NCBI GenBank assembly: GCA_014529385.2
Contig: CM043959.1
Span: 91,801,529-91,865,528 of the forward strand
Reading direction: 5' to 3'
DNA length: 64,000 bases
Origin: Adiantum capillus-veneris
Taxonomy: Eukaryota; Streptophyta; Polypodiopsida; Polypodiales; Pteridaceae
A program made the translations under genes and the position numbers. How positions within the stretch are numbered: the first letter of the stretch is position 1; each line of letters begins with the position of its first letter. Under the pieces are notes generated by a model that saw only the letters and a program-made list of their open reading frames with translations, was not told the origin of the DNA and did no database searches. Positions 12,079 to 23,026 of the stretch are shown piece after piece.

Positions 12079-12392
12079 CTTTTCAACTGATAGCTTTTGG
12101 GGCTCTGCTTTTGGGCATCCCTTGTAATCTTTATATACACGGTTTAGGGCTCACTCTGCAGAGCATCTGGACGCAGAGTCTGAGAGTGAAACCCTAACCG
12201 CTCTTTGTACTTTGACATTGATTTAATACATAAAGAAATACCAAAAGGGGCGCCAATCTTTGGGGCCAATATCTCTAGGCACGGAACTCCGCCGGGCCAA
12301 TGCAAATCTATTGTGATCTGTGAATTGTTTTGAAGTGGTTATTTGGTGCTGTCGCGATTGATTCTTGACTTGGAGTGCCCAAGTCTGTTACA
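11732..12392 (+). repeat. G1 3' LTR
   Basis: Paired with 2180-2805. It carries the AAACCCTAA words, an extra A/T-rich block near 11947-12005 that the left LTR lacks, and a (GA)n tract (about 12033-12074). It ends CTGTTACA at 12392. Confidence 0.92.
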
Positions 12393-12484
12393 CCCACTTC
12401 TCAGTCTGACATACGATTGTTCAGGTCTCTTGCTCTGGTAGTCATGGGGGGCTGATCGCCCCCTCGTCCCCTACATCAGCGTTT

Positions 12485-12485
<1 letters not shown>
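12393..12485 (+). repeat. C0 3' LTR, right part
   Basis: This follows the G1 insertion and, by position, continues the LTR that began at 1931. The first five bases are the target duplication. The far end of the LTR is uncertain; it may stop near tacatca or run into the CT tract. Confidence 0.45.

Positions 12486-12542
<57 letters not shown>
12486..12542. repeat. (CT)n microsatellite
   Basis: Pure CT run of about 57 bases at the border of the C0 remnant. Confidence 0.97.
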
Positions 12543-12546
<4 letters not shown>

Positions 12547-13489
12547 ATTGACTAAATACCACTACGTTCCCACTAACGTCGTCACTGTTCAATAGTGGGT
12601 GTAGATATAGGTATTAACATATGCTCCCAAACACGACACACACCATACGTGCACACGAGCATACGTCAACACAAAGTTCAACGTACTGAGTTTCTATCAT
12701 GACTCCGGAGATTAAGGGCGTACTCAGCCATAATGAAGCCTAGCACTAAAAGAAGCATTAAATCGAAAATATTAGCACAAAAATGAGGTGGTTGATAGGG
12801 CATATGCACCAATAACACACCAATAACCATGTCAGAATGAGCAGCAAAGGATCCTAGGAGTATTAGTACCGACAATTTTGTGAGCTGTTCGCAGGACCTG
12901 CATATCCAGACAAGCCCATTGGATTAGGTTTTCTAGTTTTGGAACCCTCTTGCATAAATGGTTTGTACATGCATTTTGATAGGTGTTGTTACACTAAGTT
13001 GGGCATCTCGCATGACGTGCATATAGTTCTAGGTTAGAGGAATCCAATGAGCCATTCCCCACGTCAATCGGAATCCCGGGTGGTGGACAGATATGCGACA
13101 GTTTCATCCATAAACTGACACCCTAGCCAACTTATTAATGAGTCATTTTTATGATTTATTTGTTAGGTCTAGTGGACAGTTTTGCCTAACTAAGTCTAAA
13201 GGAGTTTGTAACTCACATTTCAGCCATATAAAGAGAGCAGGTGTGCTATTGTTTTGCATCACCTATTGTTTGGCATCAGATGCAACTAGCGCCACGAGCT
13301 TCCTCAGCGTTTTGCAGATCCCTAGTGTTTTGGAGATTCATATCAAAGCTAGCGTTTCTGGCAAGGACCAGCCAGTGTTTCGGTTTTCAGCCCTAGCACC
13401 ATCTCTTTCCTGGCAGATCAGCCAGTGTATTCAGTTTTCAGCCCTTCCGTGGCAAGAAGTGCGCGATACCTGCAAGCTCTAGATCTCCC
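12543..13489. other. unassigned sequence with two short direct repeats
   Basis: No protein family is seen. A word like cagccagtgt-ttcagccct occurs twice (about 13370-13402 and 13420-13446), and related gctgaaaacgct words recur to the right in the X LTR. The longest open frame (13138-13482) has no motif. Confidence 0.35.
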
Positions 13490-13854
13490 TGTCAGGTGCA
13501 GCGGAAGTGTTTATTGATTTAGCTTGAATCTTATACACACTAATCTAATCATTCACAAAACTATAATTAAACACACAATAGATATTCAAGAAATTAGAGA
13601 GCACAAGCACAAGGGACACTTTACTTCACTTGAAAGATTGAGTTGAAAGAAAGAGAGAGACAAGAGAGAGAAAAGAGACAACACAGGGATGACGGGTCCC
13701 AACCCTCAAGGGCCCCCTTGCTCTGTTGCCAGAGCAAGTACTTTCTTTATTCTTGCACAAATGCTCATACAATGACTGGATGCTGAGATGTTGATGCTAA
13801 TGGGTACTGATGGTGTGGTACATGATAATGACTATATCGACGACGACGATGACG

Positions 13855-13885
<31 letters not shown>

Positions 13886-14436
13886 CAACGATGATGTCAA
13901 GGCTGAAATCTGAAAACGCTAATCTGATCTGAAAACGCTGATCTGATCTGATTTGAAACTGATCTAAAATTTGAAAACGCTGAACTGGTTTGAAGTTGGA
14001 TCAGAGACGCTGGTCTGATCTAAAATGCTGGCGATGCTGGCTGAAACCGCTGATCTTGCCCTGAGAAAACGCTAGAGCTCGTGAGGTGCTGCCTCTAACT
14101 GCTCGGTGTCTGCCTCATTTTGTCCCTGCTTCTTCAACTTCTACTGAGCGCCAGGGCTTTGCTTTTATAGTTCCTTTAGCCATTTGCCCTATCTACATTC
14201 CAACAAGGGTAAATGAAAAGTCGCTTATTAATAAATGACCTATAAGAGGTGGTTCACGCGATAAAAGCCTGCATGATGAAATGTTGTCCTGTGCAAGAGA
14301 GGTTATACAACCATGACCGGCCTGGACATGCACATCTTGCTAGAGGCTCACAGAGGTGTCAGGCTCAGTCCTAAGCTAAGACTCATGTTCGACTGTAGCA
14401 GAAGCATGTCCATGTAGCGCAAGTGAAGTGTGCACG
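13490..14436 (-). repeat. X: minus-strand LTR split by G2, rest at 20886-20890
   Basis: On the plus strand the sequence starts tgtcaggtgcag and, once the G2 insertion is set aside, ends gtgcacgtgaca, giving TGTCA...TGACA ends and about 950 bases. On the minus strand the LTR has a TATA box (ctataaaagc, about 14159-14170) and AATAAA signals near 13505 and 13745. A purine run on the minus strand (aacaagggggga, complement of 20891-20903) abuts it as a polypurine tract should. A second X LTR is not in the window, so the family is unnamed. Confidence 0.6.
13836..13895. repeat. GAC/GAT trinucleotide repeat
   Basis: Imperfect run of gac and gat triplets of about 60 bases inside the X LTR, followed by repeated ctgaaaacgctgatctgat words to about 14060. 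Confidence 0.9.
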
Positions 14437-15004
14437 TGTCACAAAGTGATGACGTGGCTACGGACAGCAAAAACCCTAATTTCTGCCAAAAATCCTAAAA
14501 TTCTTGCAAACCCTAATTTTCTGCCAAAAACCCTAATTTCTGGAAATCGCGGAGGTGGGAAAAAAAAAATTAGCGACGCAAATCTCAGCCTTTTTCTCTA
14601 TGCTTGGCAAGAGAGACAGAGAGAGAGAAGGATTACTTGCTTTTATTATTAAAAGCCACACACAGAGAGCTTGTGAGTGAGAACACTTGCTTTTGATTTT
14701 GAAAGCTTTTGGGGCTCTGCTTTTGGGCATCCATTGTAACTTTAAATAAGTGGTTTGGGCATTCACTTCTCAGGGCATCTGGACGCAGAGTCTGAGAGTG
14801 AAACCCTAACCGCTCTCTTGTACTTTGATGATTGATTAATACATAAAGAAATACCGAAAGGGGCGCCAGTCTTTGGGGCCAATATCTCTAGGCACGGAAC
14901 TCCGCCGGGCAAATGCAAATCTATTTTGATATGTGAATTGTTTGAAGTGGTTATTTGGTGCTGTCGCAATTGATTCTTGACTTGGAGTGTCCAAGTTTGT
15001 TACA
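14437..15004 (+). repeat. G2 5' LTR
   Basis: 568 bases, TGTCACAAAG...TTACA, with four AAACCCTAA-like words near 14470-14540 and one near 14800. The primer-binding site (tggtattagagcac) begins at 15006. Confidence 0.92.
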
Positions 15005-15075
15005 GTGGTATTAGAGCACGGCCGATTTCTCTTCTACGGGAAAATCCGATCCCCAATTTTTTTTCCGCGGCACCT

Positions 15076-16631
15076 ATGGCTTCACGCAAGGATCAATCGA
15101 CTCCCTCTGCATCTGGAGATGCGGGCAAGGATCACAACGAAGATTCCGGCAAAGAGTATGGCCCGCCTCTGCCTACTCAGGTGCAGCAAAGAGAGATGAA
15201 GCGTCATCAATTGATTGGCGATGCAACAAAGATGATGCTCAATTTTGCAAAGAATCCGAAATTGGCAAATTATATGAGCGAGACTTCTTTTCAGGAAGTG
15301 CATGCACAGTGGCAGAAAACCACTACACCACCACTGAAACCCACTCTCAAGAAACCTTCTGATCACAAACAATATTCAGAGAAGGAATTACAAGAGGTGG
15401 TTGATGCACGGATTGCTCAGCTTTTTGACACACAAAAGAAAGCCAAAAAGCACGGCAAAAAAAGCAGAAGAAAGGCACTGACTTCCCGGGATATTATGGT
15501 CGTCAGTCGACATTCGACAAGGCAAAGAAACAGAAGAAGCGTGTTCGATTTGAAGGAGTACCCAGTTCTTCTTCTTCTTCTAACAGTTCTTCTAGCTCTT
15601 CAGATTCGAGCGAAGAAGACAGGAAAGGTAAAAAGCGAAGCAAGAAACAAAGCTTCGGAAAGGGCAAGAAAAAGGCAAGAAGGCTAAATCTCGCCCAGAG
15701 ACTGACAGTTCTACTGAGGACTCGTCTACAGACAGCTCAGATTCCAATGACGGAAACTTTTATGCGAGCAAGAAGAATTTTTACAAAGCCAACCAGTATG
15801 ACTTTCTCGAAGATAAAAGCAACAAAGTCCGAGAGATTAAGGAAGGTGGCCACTCGATCAAGTTTGATACTTTTTCAAGATACTCAGATGCTTCGAAAGC
15901 TTTGTCTTTTATACAGCAGTTTGATATTGCTTTCGGGGGAGGACGCTATTCAGAGCACTCCAAGATTCGGAGAGCTACCTCTTACCTTAAGGGGAATGCT
16001 CGTACTTGGTGGTCCACGCTTCTTTTAAACAAGACTGCGCCAGTTAAATGGCTGAAATTCAAAAAGCTTTTTATTTCTTCTTGGTTGACGCAAGAATATG
16101 AACGAGATGTACGAGCTGCTTGGAACCATCTTCGGATGACCAAAATCAATGCTTATTGTGAAAGATTCTGGAGCTCTTTTTTACCCGCCTCTTCATTCAA
16201 GAAGATCCTCGTTCAGAGAACAGATTGAGTGGTTCACCTTGGGTCTACCTACAGAGATCCAAGATCACTGCTTGGAACAGAAATCAGCTTCTATTCAAGA
16301 GTTGATGAGTCATGCGAAGCGGGGCTTTGCCATTCACTCTGGCAGTCTGACCTACCCCACAGATGAGGCCATGACACAACAAGCCGAACAGACTTCTGAA
16401 AATGAAAGTAGAAAGAAAAAGAGCAACCCAGAGAAAAAGGATGCACGACCCAAGCTTACTCCTGAGGAGAGAGCTCGCTTCATCAGAGAGGGGAAGTGCT
16501 TTGGATGCGGGGAACAGGGACATATCTCCGCGAAGTGCCCTAAAAAGGCACAAAAAGAACAGAATGATAAAGATGACGACAGGCCTGAGAGTTCGAGAGC
16601 AGCTGAGGAACGTGGCAAAAAAGGCAGATAG
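15076..16631 (+). pseudogene. G2 gag with CCHC zinc knuckle, fossil
   Basis: It starts at ATG 15076 (MASRKDQSTPS). The WNHLRMTK and FREQIEWFTLGLP segments match G1 gag. The zinc knuckle CFGCGEQGHISAKC lies at about 16497-16538 and keeps the canonical spacing. A lysine-rich, glutamate-rich tail follows. Confidence 0.82.
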
Positions 16632-17179
16632 AAAAGCAAAACTGGTACCACATGGCGTGAGACCTGCACCGAATCTAATGAATGAAAGTACAAACTTTGC
16701 CACTGCTAGGGCAAAGTGAAGGATCATGAAGCTCTTTTGAAGGATCATGAAGCTCGATTTGGAATTACGCCCGACAGACTGACGCCACAGGCGAAGGTAG
16801 TTCGACTGGCACCCGGATGGGCTGTTGCCATTACACCGAGCATTGGCAAACTTCGTTTGCAATGACAGGGGTGTTCAGGGCACGCGAGTGACGTTCTACT
16901 CAGGATCCCTTGGTACCACAAGAACTACGCCGTGGTTGACTACCGGGCCGAGAAAGCGACTTTGATAAATGAAGGGCTTAGAGATTGTACTTGATGAACT
17001 TCAGTTTCTTACTCATTCTTTTGGGAGAGAACTGAACGATGGATAAAGGTTGAATATGTAAAAGAACGCCAAGATTTTTCTCCACACTCATGCCGATTGC
17101 TTTTTAGAGGGCCTGAAGATCAAACCATTGATCTGATACCTGGAAGCACGCCACCGAACCGGCCACCTTACCGTGTGAG

Positions 17180-17810
17180 CCGAGTATAGAATGAAAAGAT
17201 TATGAACCCAGTGAAAGAAAAGGGTCTTGTCCAGCATAGTACTTCACCGTATTGCTCTCCAGTGTTGTTGGATTTGAAGAAAGACGGATCTTGGAGAATG
17301 TGCATCGATTATAGCGCTCTCAACAAAATCACCATCAAGAATAGATTTCCGATTCCTAGGATCGATGATATACTCGACAGGTTACAGGGATCCTCGTGCT
17401 TTAGCAGGATTGACTTGAAGAGTGGATATCATCAAATCCGAATCGCGTCGGGAGACGTCTACAAGACAGCCTTCCGGACTACTTTTTGGATTATTTGAGT
17501 TTTTGGAAATGTCTTTTGGCTTAACCAATGCTCCTGCGACAGTTAAACCGGATGATGGACAGGATTTTTCAAGAGTACAGGCCATTTGTTGGCACTTTCT
17601 TTGATGATACCATTGTTTTCTCCAAGAATGAAGCAGAACACAGAGATCATATGCTTCAAAGATACATTTTTTTTGGGACACTTTGTCTCAGCAACAGGAG
17701 TGCAAATGGATCCGGCCAAGATAGACACTATCCGTGATTGGCCCGATTTGAAGAATGTCCATGAAGTTGAAAGCTTCTTGGGACAGTGTTCGTACTACTG
17801 ACGCTTCATT
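17180..17810 (+). pseudogene. G2 reverse transcriptase, fossil
   Basis: It shows [40 protein letters not shown], then [15 protein letters not shown], the conserved Ty3/Gypsy RT block with the first catalytic aspartate. A polymerase segment follows around FLEMSFGLTNAPATV. The region is broken but still collinear with intact relatives. Confidence 0.85.
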
Positions 17811-17837
17811 CGAAAGTTTGCAGAGGTTGCTTCCCCT

Positions 17838-18340
17838 TTGCATATCTTGATACAGAAAGGAGTCCCTTTCTCGTGGGGATCCACAGAGGTGACTGCCTTT
17901 CAGACATTGAAAGAGAAATTGACTACAGGACCAAATTTAACTTTGCCGGACTTGCAGAAGTCTTTTGAAGTATTTTGTGATACTTGTGGTCGTAGTATGG
18001 GTGCGGTCTTGATGCAAGAAGGCCATGTCATTGCTTACGAGAGCCGATTGTTCTCTAGGCAGGAGATGACAGCACAGATTTATGAGAAAGAGCTTTTGGT
18101 GGTTATCCATGCTCTTACTCAGTGGCGGCATTACCTACTCAGAGCGGAGTTTACTGTCTTTACAGACCATCAGAGTTTGCGCTACTTCTTGCCACAGAAG
18201 CAGCTTTCGGAAAAGCAGATGCGGTGGGCGAACATCTTGACACAGTTTCACTTCCAGATTGTCCATGTGCAGGGACAGAAGAATGTGGTGGCAGATGCTT
18301 TGTCTCGAAAGCCGTTCGTTTTGGCTATTTCCGCGATACA
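17838..18340 (+). pseudogene. G2 RNase H, fossil
   Basis: Typical Ty3/Gypsy RNase H words are FEVFCDTCGRSMGAVLMQ, AYESRLFSRQEM, YEKELLVVIHAL-WRHYLL, FTDHQSLRYFL and the NVVADALSRKP end block. These correspond to the hybrid-RNA-cutting domain located between RT and integrase. Confidence 0.88.
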
Positions 18341-18479
18341 TCATAGGAGCTTCGAGAATATGGTCGATCTGTATGACACAGATACAAATTTTGCAGATAT
18401 TTTCACACGGATACGGGATGGGGAGACAGTAGCTAGATACTCCCTTCGGGAAGGCTACTTGATGAGAAAGACTATGTTG

Positions 18480-19095
18480 TGCGTTACACAGCTGTTGCGG
18501 CAAAAGGTTATGACTGAATACCATTGTCCACCTTTTACGGGTCACCGCGGCATTGCTACCAGCATGAAGGGGTAGTGATGCTTCTTTTGGCCGAGACTCA
18601 AAAAGGATGTGGAAGAGTTTGCGCGCAGTATGCCAGAAGGTCAAGTTTGACAGGCATAAGGCACAGGAATTGTTACAGCCTTTACCCATACCCACCCGCC
18701 CCTGGAAAAATATTGAAATGGATTTCATTTTTTATCTCCCGAGAACACAGAATGATCACGATGATTTTCCGATTACATGGCACGTCTGAGACGATTGTCT
18801 CCGACAGAGACCCCAAATTTATGAGTTTGTTTTGGAAGGCAATTTGGGAGAACATTGGCACGCGGTTGCAGTTCTCGTCATCGTTCCACTTGCAAACTGA
18901 CGGGCAATCTGAGATTGCCAATTCAGTGGTTTTAGATTTATTGAAGTCTTGTATCTCGGATCAGAAGACTCAATGGGAAAAGAACTTACCTTTGGTGGAA
19001 TTTGCCTACAATAACAAGATACACTCTTCGACGGGGAAGACGCCATTTGAGATTGTTGAAAGTGTTGCGAAGGTTCCATCCTTCCGGAGCACGAA
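18480..19095 (+). pseudogene. G2 integrase, fossil
   Basis: The zinc-finger end is at HHCPPFTGHRG-like sequence near 18520. The core carries ETIVSDRDPKFMSLFW (catalytic aspartate) and LQTDGQSEIANSVV, then WEKNLPLVEFAYNN, all standard for Ty3/Gypsy integrase. Confidence 0.85.
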
Positions 19096-19339
19096 AGATT
19101 AGATATTTGAAGCGGATAAATATTTGCGAGATTTGGATACGGCTTTTGCCAAGGTTCGCGAGACTTTGCAGAAGTCTCAAGAACGAGAGAAAAAGGCAAC
19201 GGATCGCCATCGTTGCTACTTGAAATTGAAGGAGGATGATTGGGTGCTCTTACGTTTTGAGAAGGCGTGGCACGCCTAAGAAAGAAAAAGGGAAAGTAGA
19301 GGCTTTTTCCAAATCTTAGTATGCGATACTACCGACCTT

Positions 19340-19678
19340 TCCAGATCACTGAAAAGATAAATTATGTCTCCTTCCGATTGAAACTGCCAGATACTTGGAG
19401 GATTCACAATCAATTGCATGTGAGTCTCTTGAAACCTGTTAAGGATGATGTGCCTGATGATGAGGAGCCTGATGAGCAACCCGAAGTGGAAGAAAACGAG
19501 GAGATCCTTGTTTCTTGAACAGATTTTGGAACATAAGGATACGAAGAAAGGTAAAGTCCGAAGGCGGTTCTTGGTTAAGTTCAAGAACTATCCTGCATTT
19601 GATGCGAAGTGGATGGAGCAGGAGGACCTAGCAGATACTCCTCAGATTGTGAAACTTTACCTCGATGTTTTGGTTTAG
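19340..19678 (+). pseudogene. G2 integrase tail and chromodomain-like segment, fossil
   Basis: LKLPDTWRIHNQLHVSLLKP marks the integrase C-terminus. After an acidic linker the tail shows a chromodomain-like run: RRRFLVKFKNYPAFDAKW, EQEDLADTPQIVKLYLD. Aromatic positions resemble those of chromoviral chromodomains; the clade within chromoviruses is not decided. Confidence 0.72.
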
Positions 19679-20090
19679 CATTGCCTACTCCAAACGGAAC
19701 CCAGAAATTCAGCTTGGCCGAAGATCTGGTGCAGTGGGATGCACAAGAGGGGAGTTACTCCGCTCCTTTGTCAACAGATGCCTTGATTTTGATACTAAAT
19801 TCACTGATGTCTCTTTGAGCTTCAGGGATACTGAGAGCTGACAGTATTCTGCTAGATGACTTTATGAAATGGAATTCCTGATAATGATACTGATTTGTTC
19901 TTAACTTCTTTTGAGTGCAGGAACTGAGAGACGAAATGACTGCAGCATTTTGGTCTGATTGATCTCGAATAGACATGGTTGCAATAGGGGTTAGTCAATC
20001 GGACATCGATGAGGTCCTGATTGGACCTAGATGTGATTGCTAGCTACATTGCCGATAAGTCATGGTCTAAGATCCGAATGAATGTTGAAT

Positions 20091-20183
20091 GTCATGTGAT
20101 GTCCTGTGATGTCTAGTGATGTCCTGTGATGTCATGTGATGTCCTGTGATGTCTAGTGATGTCCTGTGATGTCGTGTGATGTG
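20091..20183 (+). repeat. 10-bp minisatellite upstream of the G2 polypurine tract
   Basis: Nine head-to-tail copies of gtcNtgtgat (N mostly a or c, some units gtctagtgat), with a higher-order period of four units. G1 has only three copies at the same place (11558-11587). Confidence 0.95.
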
Positions 20184-20324
20184 ACTGTCGATTTTGTACA
20201 TGTGCTAGATGTGTGTTCCTAGTACGTAGGTACTAATAGTCAGTGTCTGCTAAGACGGTTTATGGCTTTTGTCGGTTTTGCAGGCGTAATCACGGTCGAT
20301 CACAATGCTTTCAAGAGGGGGGTA

Positions 20325-20880
20325 TGTCACAAAGTGATGACGTGGTTACGCACAGCAGAAACCCTAATTTCTGCCAAAAACCGTAAAATTCCTGCAAACC
20401 CTAATTTCTACCAAAAACCCTAATTTCCGGAAATCGCGGAGGTGGAAAAAAAAAATTAGCGACGCAAATCTCAGCCTTTTTCTCTATGCTTGGCAAGAGA
20501 GAGAGGGAGAAGGATTACTTGCTTTTATTATTAAAAGCCACACAGAGAGCTTGTGAGAACACTTGCTTTTGATTTTGAAAGCTTTTGGGGCTCTGCTTTT
20601 GGGCATCCCTTGTAACTTTAAATAAGTGGTTTGGGCATTCACTTCTCAGGGCATCTGGACGCAGAGTCTGAGAGTGAAACCCTAACCGCTCTCTTGTACT
20701 TTGATGATTGATTAATACATAAAGAAATACCGAAAGGGGCGCCAGTCTTTGGGGCCAATATCTCTAGGCACGGAACTCCGCCGGGCCAGTGCAAATCTAT
20801 TTTGATATGTGAATTGTTTGAAGTGGTTATTTGGTGCTGTCGTGATTGATTCTTGACTTGGAGTGTCCAAGTTTGTTATA
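20325..20880 (+). repeat. G2 3' LTR
   Basis: 556 bases, paired with 14437-15004, preceded by polypurine tract tcaagagggggg. It ends in TTATA where the other copies end in TTACA. Confidence 0.92.
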
Positions 20881-20885
20881 GCACG

Positions 20886-21380
20886 TGACATCCCCCCTTG
20901 TTAAAGGTGAGGCGTCGATGTAGGCCACCAACATGTTGAAAAAACAGCCCAGAGACAGTTTGCAAGGGCGAAAGGGGAGATGGGGGCTAAGGGATAAGGA
21001 AGCGATGGGCCGGGGGTGCGGGCAACACGAACACAGAGGGGGTGTCAACGGGTAAAACGAAAGTGAAGGGAGGGGACAGGGGAGCAGCTCAAGGGAGGGG
21101 CGAAGGAGGGGCGGTGACAAGAGGCTACAACGCGAGCAGCGTGAGGGGGGGAGAGTAAGGGGGGGGTAAGGGAAGGCAATGTGCAAGGGAGATGGGGCAA
21201 GCAGCGAGCTTACGATGGTCGCACCAAAAAGACTCCCATAAGGGACAAATTGTTGGAAGAATGACAAGTAGCATTCTCCGAGGTGTATCCAATGTTCCAA
21301 TTATTGTGGTGTCCATAGTCGCTTCTACCTGGACTATTCCATCAGCTCAATCCACTATGAGCTACAAAGGGGGTGCTGAA
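20886..21380 (-). mobile_element. X: LTR end, polypurine tract and 3' internal remnant, minus strand
   Basis: 20886-20890 (tgaca) completes the X LTR. 20891-20903 is the complement of a polypurine tract. The next few hundred bases are strongly purine-rich on the plus strand (runs of ggggga and gaggggc, 20960-21190); read on the minus strand they encode a proline/serine/leucine-rich stretch with no known domain. The element's other LTR is not found, so it is truncated or reaches past recognisable sequence. Confidence 0.5.
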
Positions 21381-21765
<385 letters not shown>

Positions 21766-21832
21766 GTACTATGAGATATGGGGCCGTTTCCACTGCTTAT
21801 TCAGAGAGGGTTTCGGTCCTTTCTCTAGGGTC

Positions 21833-22159
21833 ATGAGTTATGAGGATCAGAGATGTCTTGGGCTATATCTACTTGAGTTACACAGATATAGAGACACTTT
21901 ACAGGGGAAAGATAGAGAGAGACAGTCCCAGAGACAGATTACAGATTTGTTTTCACTAGATATGGAACAGCCAGAGGAGCAGCCATTACTGTACAGCTCG
22001 GCCCACACTCATTCGACCACTACCGGCACTCTCATCGACCGAGCACTAGAGCTACGGAGATCCATACGGCCACGATTGAGGAGAGGGGCTACACAGCATC
22101 GACAAAGACTACAACAGAGGATTCAAGCCATACTCTCTCGACATCTAGAGTGCAGATGA
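21833..22159 (+). CDS. hypothetical ORF, 108 aa, unknown
   Basis: The ATG at 21833 opens MSYEDQRCLGLYLLELHRYR, and the frame closes after LSRHLECR. The open frame runs upstream through the CT tract, where it reads as a meaningless serine-leucine run; the later start is chosen for that reason. The protein is rich in arginine, glutamine and leucine, with charged amphipathic helices near the end (RALELRRSIRPRLRRGATQ). I recognise no family. It could be an exon of a host gene, a transposon-borne frame or chance; its composition looks more protein-like than most frames here. Confidence 0.3.
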   Translation: MSYEDQRCLGLYLLELHRYRDTLQGKDRERQSQRQITDLFSLDMEQPEEQPLLYSSAHTHSTTTGTLIDRALELRRSIRPRLRRGATQHRQRLQQRIQAILSRHLECR

Positions 22160-22223
22160 GGATGGATTCCAGTAGTAGTATCTTTGTTTGGCCTTTTGAA
22201 GACGTTAATATAACATTTCGTTT

Positions 22224-22225
<2 letters not shown>

Positions 22226-22277
<52 letters not shown>

Positions 22278-22293
22278 ACACACACACACACAC
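22226..22293. repeat. (CT)n then (CA)n microsatellite
   Basis: CT run at 22226-22275 followed by a short CA run at 22278-22293. Confidence 0.96.
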
Positions 22294-22596
22294 ATGCATG
22301 CTCCTCTGTCTTTTTGCTACATCTCTAGCAGTAATAACTATCCCACGACAATGTGGAAGCGGGGTCCAAACCTTTTCATAACAATACTGCAGACCTAGAC
22401 TTAATGCTAAGAAGAAACTGAAAATTCCATCAGATTTTTTTATCTATGGAGGGTGGGAATGTGAGCAACTGAGCCGGTCCGCAAAAGAATACAAAGAAGT
22501 CGGACTCCCAGATACACAAAAGCCCATGATTGACTCATGGGTAGCCAATTTGATCATTGCAAGGGTCGCAGTTGACCAGCAATTGCGGATGAGATA

Positions 22597-22917
22597 TCAC
22601 AGCAAACTCTTATTCCCTTTCAATAGGGCATGCAAATTCTTCAATTTTATCTGAAAGGAGCTCAATGATATGATAGAAAAATAACAAAAACAAGACAGAT
22701 TCAGCTGCTGAAAACACGAAATGAAAGCAAATAAGCTAACCTTGCAGGAGGGCTTTCCATCAAAGGAGCCAGCATAACAATGCAGCTTGCTTAAAACGGA
22801 CTCCACCCTCTGCATTGCCTTTGTTGTGGCAACAGAGGCAACCTTCTGTGGAAAGATGTACCGAGCACAGAAGAATGACAGCGTCGCCGTCGGTACTGAA
22901 GGTGGAGGGAGGAGCTT
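22597..22917 (-). CDS. possible two-exon host gene fragment, minus strand
   Basis: On the minus strand an open frame runs from about 22917 to 22741 and includes an ATG at 22815 (MQRVESVLSKLHCYAG). It ends at a good splice donor (TGCAAG|GTTAGC, 22741/22740). A 90-base T-rich candidate intron (22651-22740) ends in a good acceptor (CTCCTTTCAG), and the second exon (22597-22650) reads IKLKNLHALLKGNKSLL and stops. The intron is itself in frame and open, so retention is possible. The upstream open frame (SFFCARYIFPQKVASVATTKA) looks like a leader or an earlier exon reached by an acceptor near 22895. I do not recognise the product. Confidence 0.3.
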   Translation of the reverse strand, partial: KLLPPPSVPTATLSFFCARYIFPQKVASVATTKAMQRVESVLSKLHCYAGSFDGKPSCKVSLFAFISCFQQLNLSCFCYFSIISLSSFQIKLKNLHALLKGNKSLL

Positions 22918-23026
22918 TCAGAAGGCGCATCCGGGCAAGAAGAAGCTACGACGCGTGCAAAGGATAATCCCGCGAAAACGCAGGTGTAAGCTTCAAACGA
23001 AGCAGGGAGGAAAGCTGAGCTGAGCT

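Larger units (their letters stand above)
2180..12392 (+). mobile_element. G1: Ty3/Gypsy chromovirus-type element, broken, containing C1
   Basis: Both ends are LTRs (2180-2805 and 11732-12392) beginning TGTCACAAAG and ending TTACA. A primer site follows the left LTR and a polypurine tract (tcaagagggggg) precedes the right one. The flanking 5-mers are cgcac (2175-2179) and cccac (12393-12397), a target duplication with one mismatch. Parts still visible are gag with a zinc knuckle, the start of reverse transcriptase, and an integrase tail with a chromodomain-like segment; most of pol is absent and the coding part has many breaks. The Copia element C1 sits inside the chromodomain-like segment. 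LTR divergence is about 4% by eye plus one large length difference, older than C1 and in keeping with the nesting. Confidence 0.9.
14437..20880 (+). mobile_element. G2: Ty3/Gypsy chromovirus-type element, broken
   Basis: Same family as G1. The LTRs are 14437-15004 and 20325-20880, flanked by a perfect 5-bp target duplication gcacg (14432-14436 and 20881-20885). Visible order is gag, reverse transcriptase, RNase H, integrase, chromodomain-like tail, which is the Ty3/Gypsy order. The coding part has ten or more breaks. LTR divergence is roughly 2.5-3% by eye. It landed inside the X LTR. Confidence 0.93.

Noticed and set aside
20827-21300. 157-codon minus-strand proline/serine-rich frame as a secreted or wall protein
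   Set aside because: It starts inside the X remnant, crosses the polypurine tract and the end of the G2 LTR, and has no signal peptide; it reflects strand composition bias.
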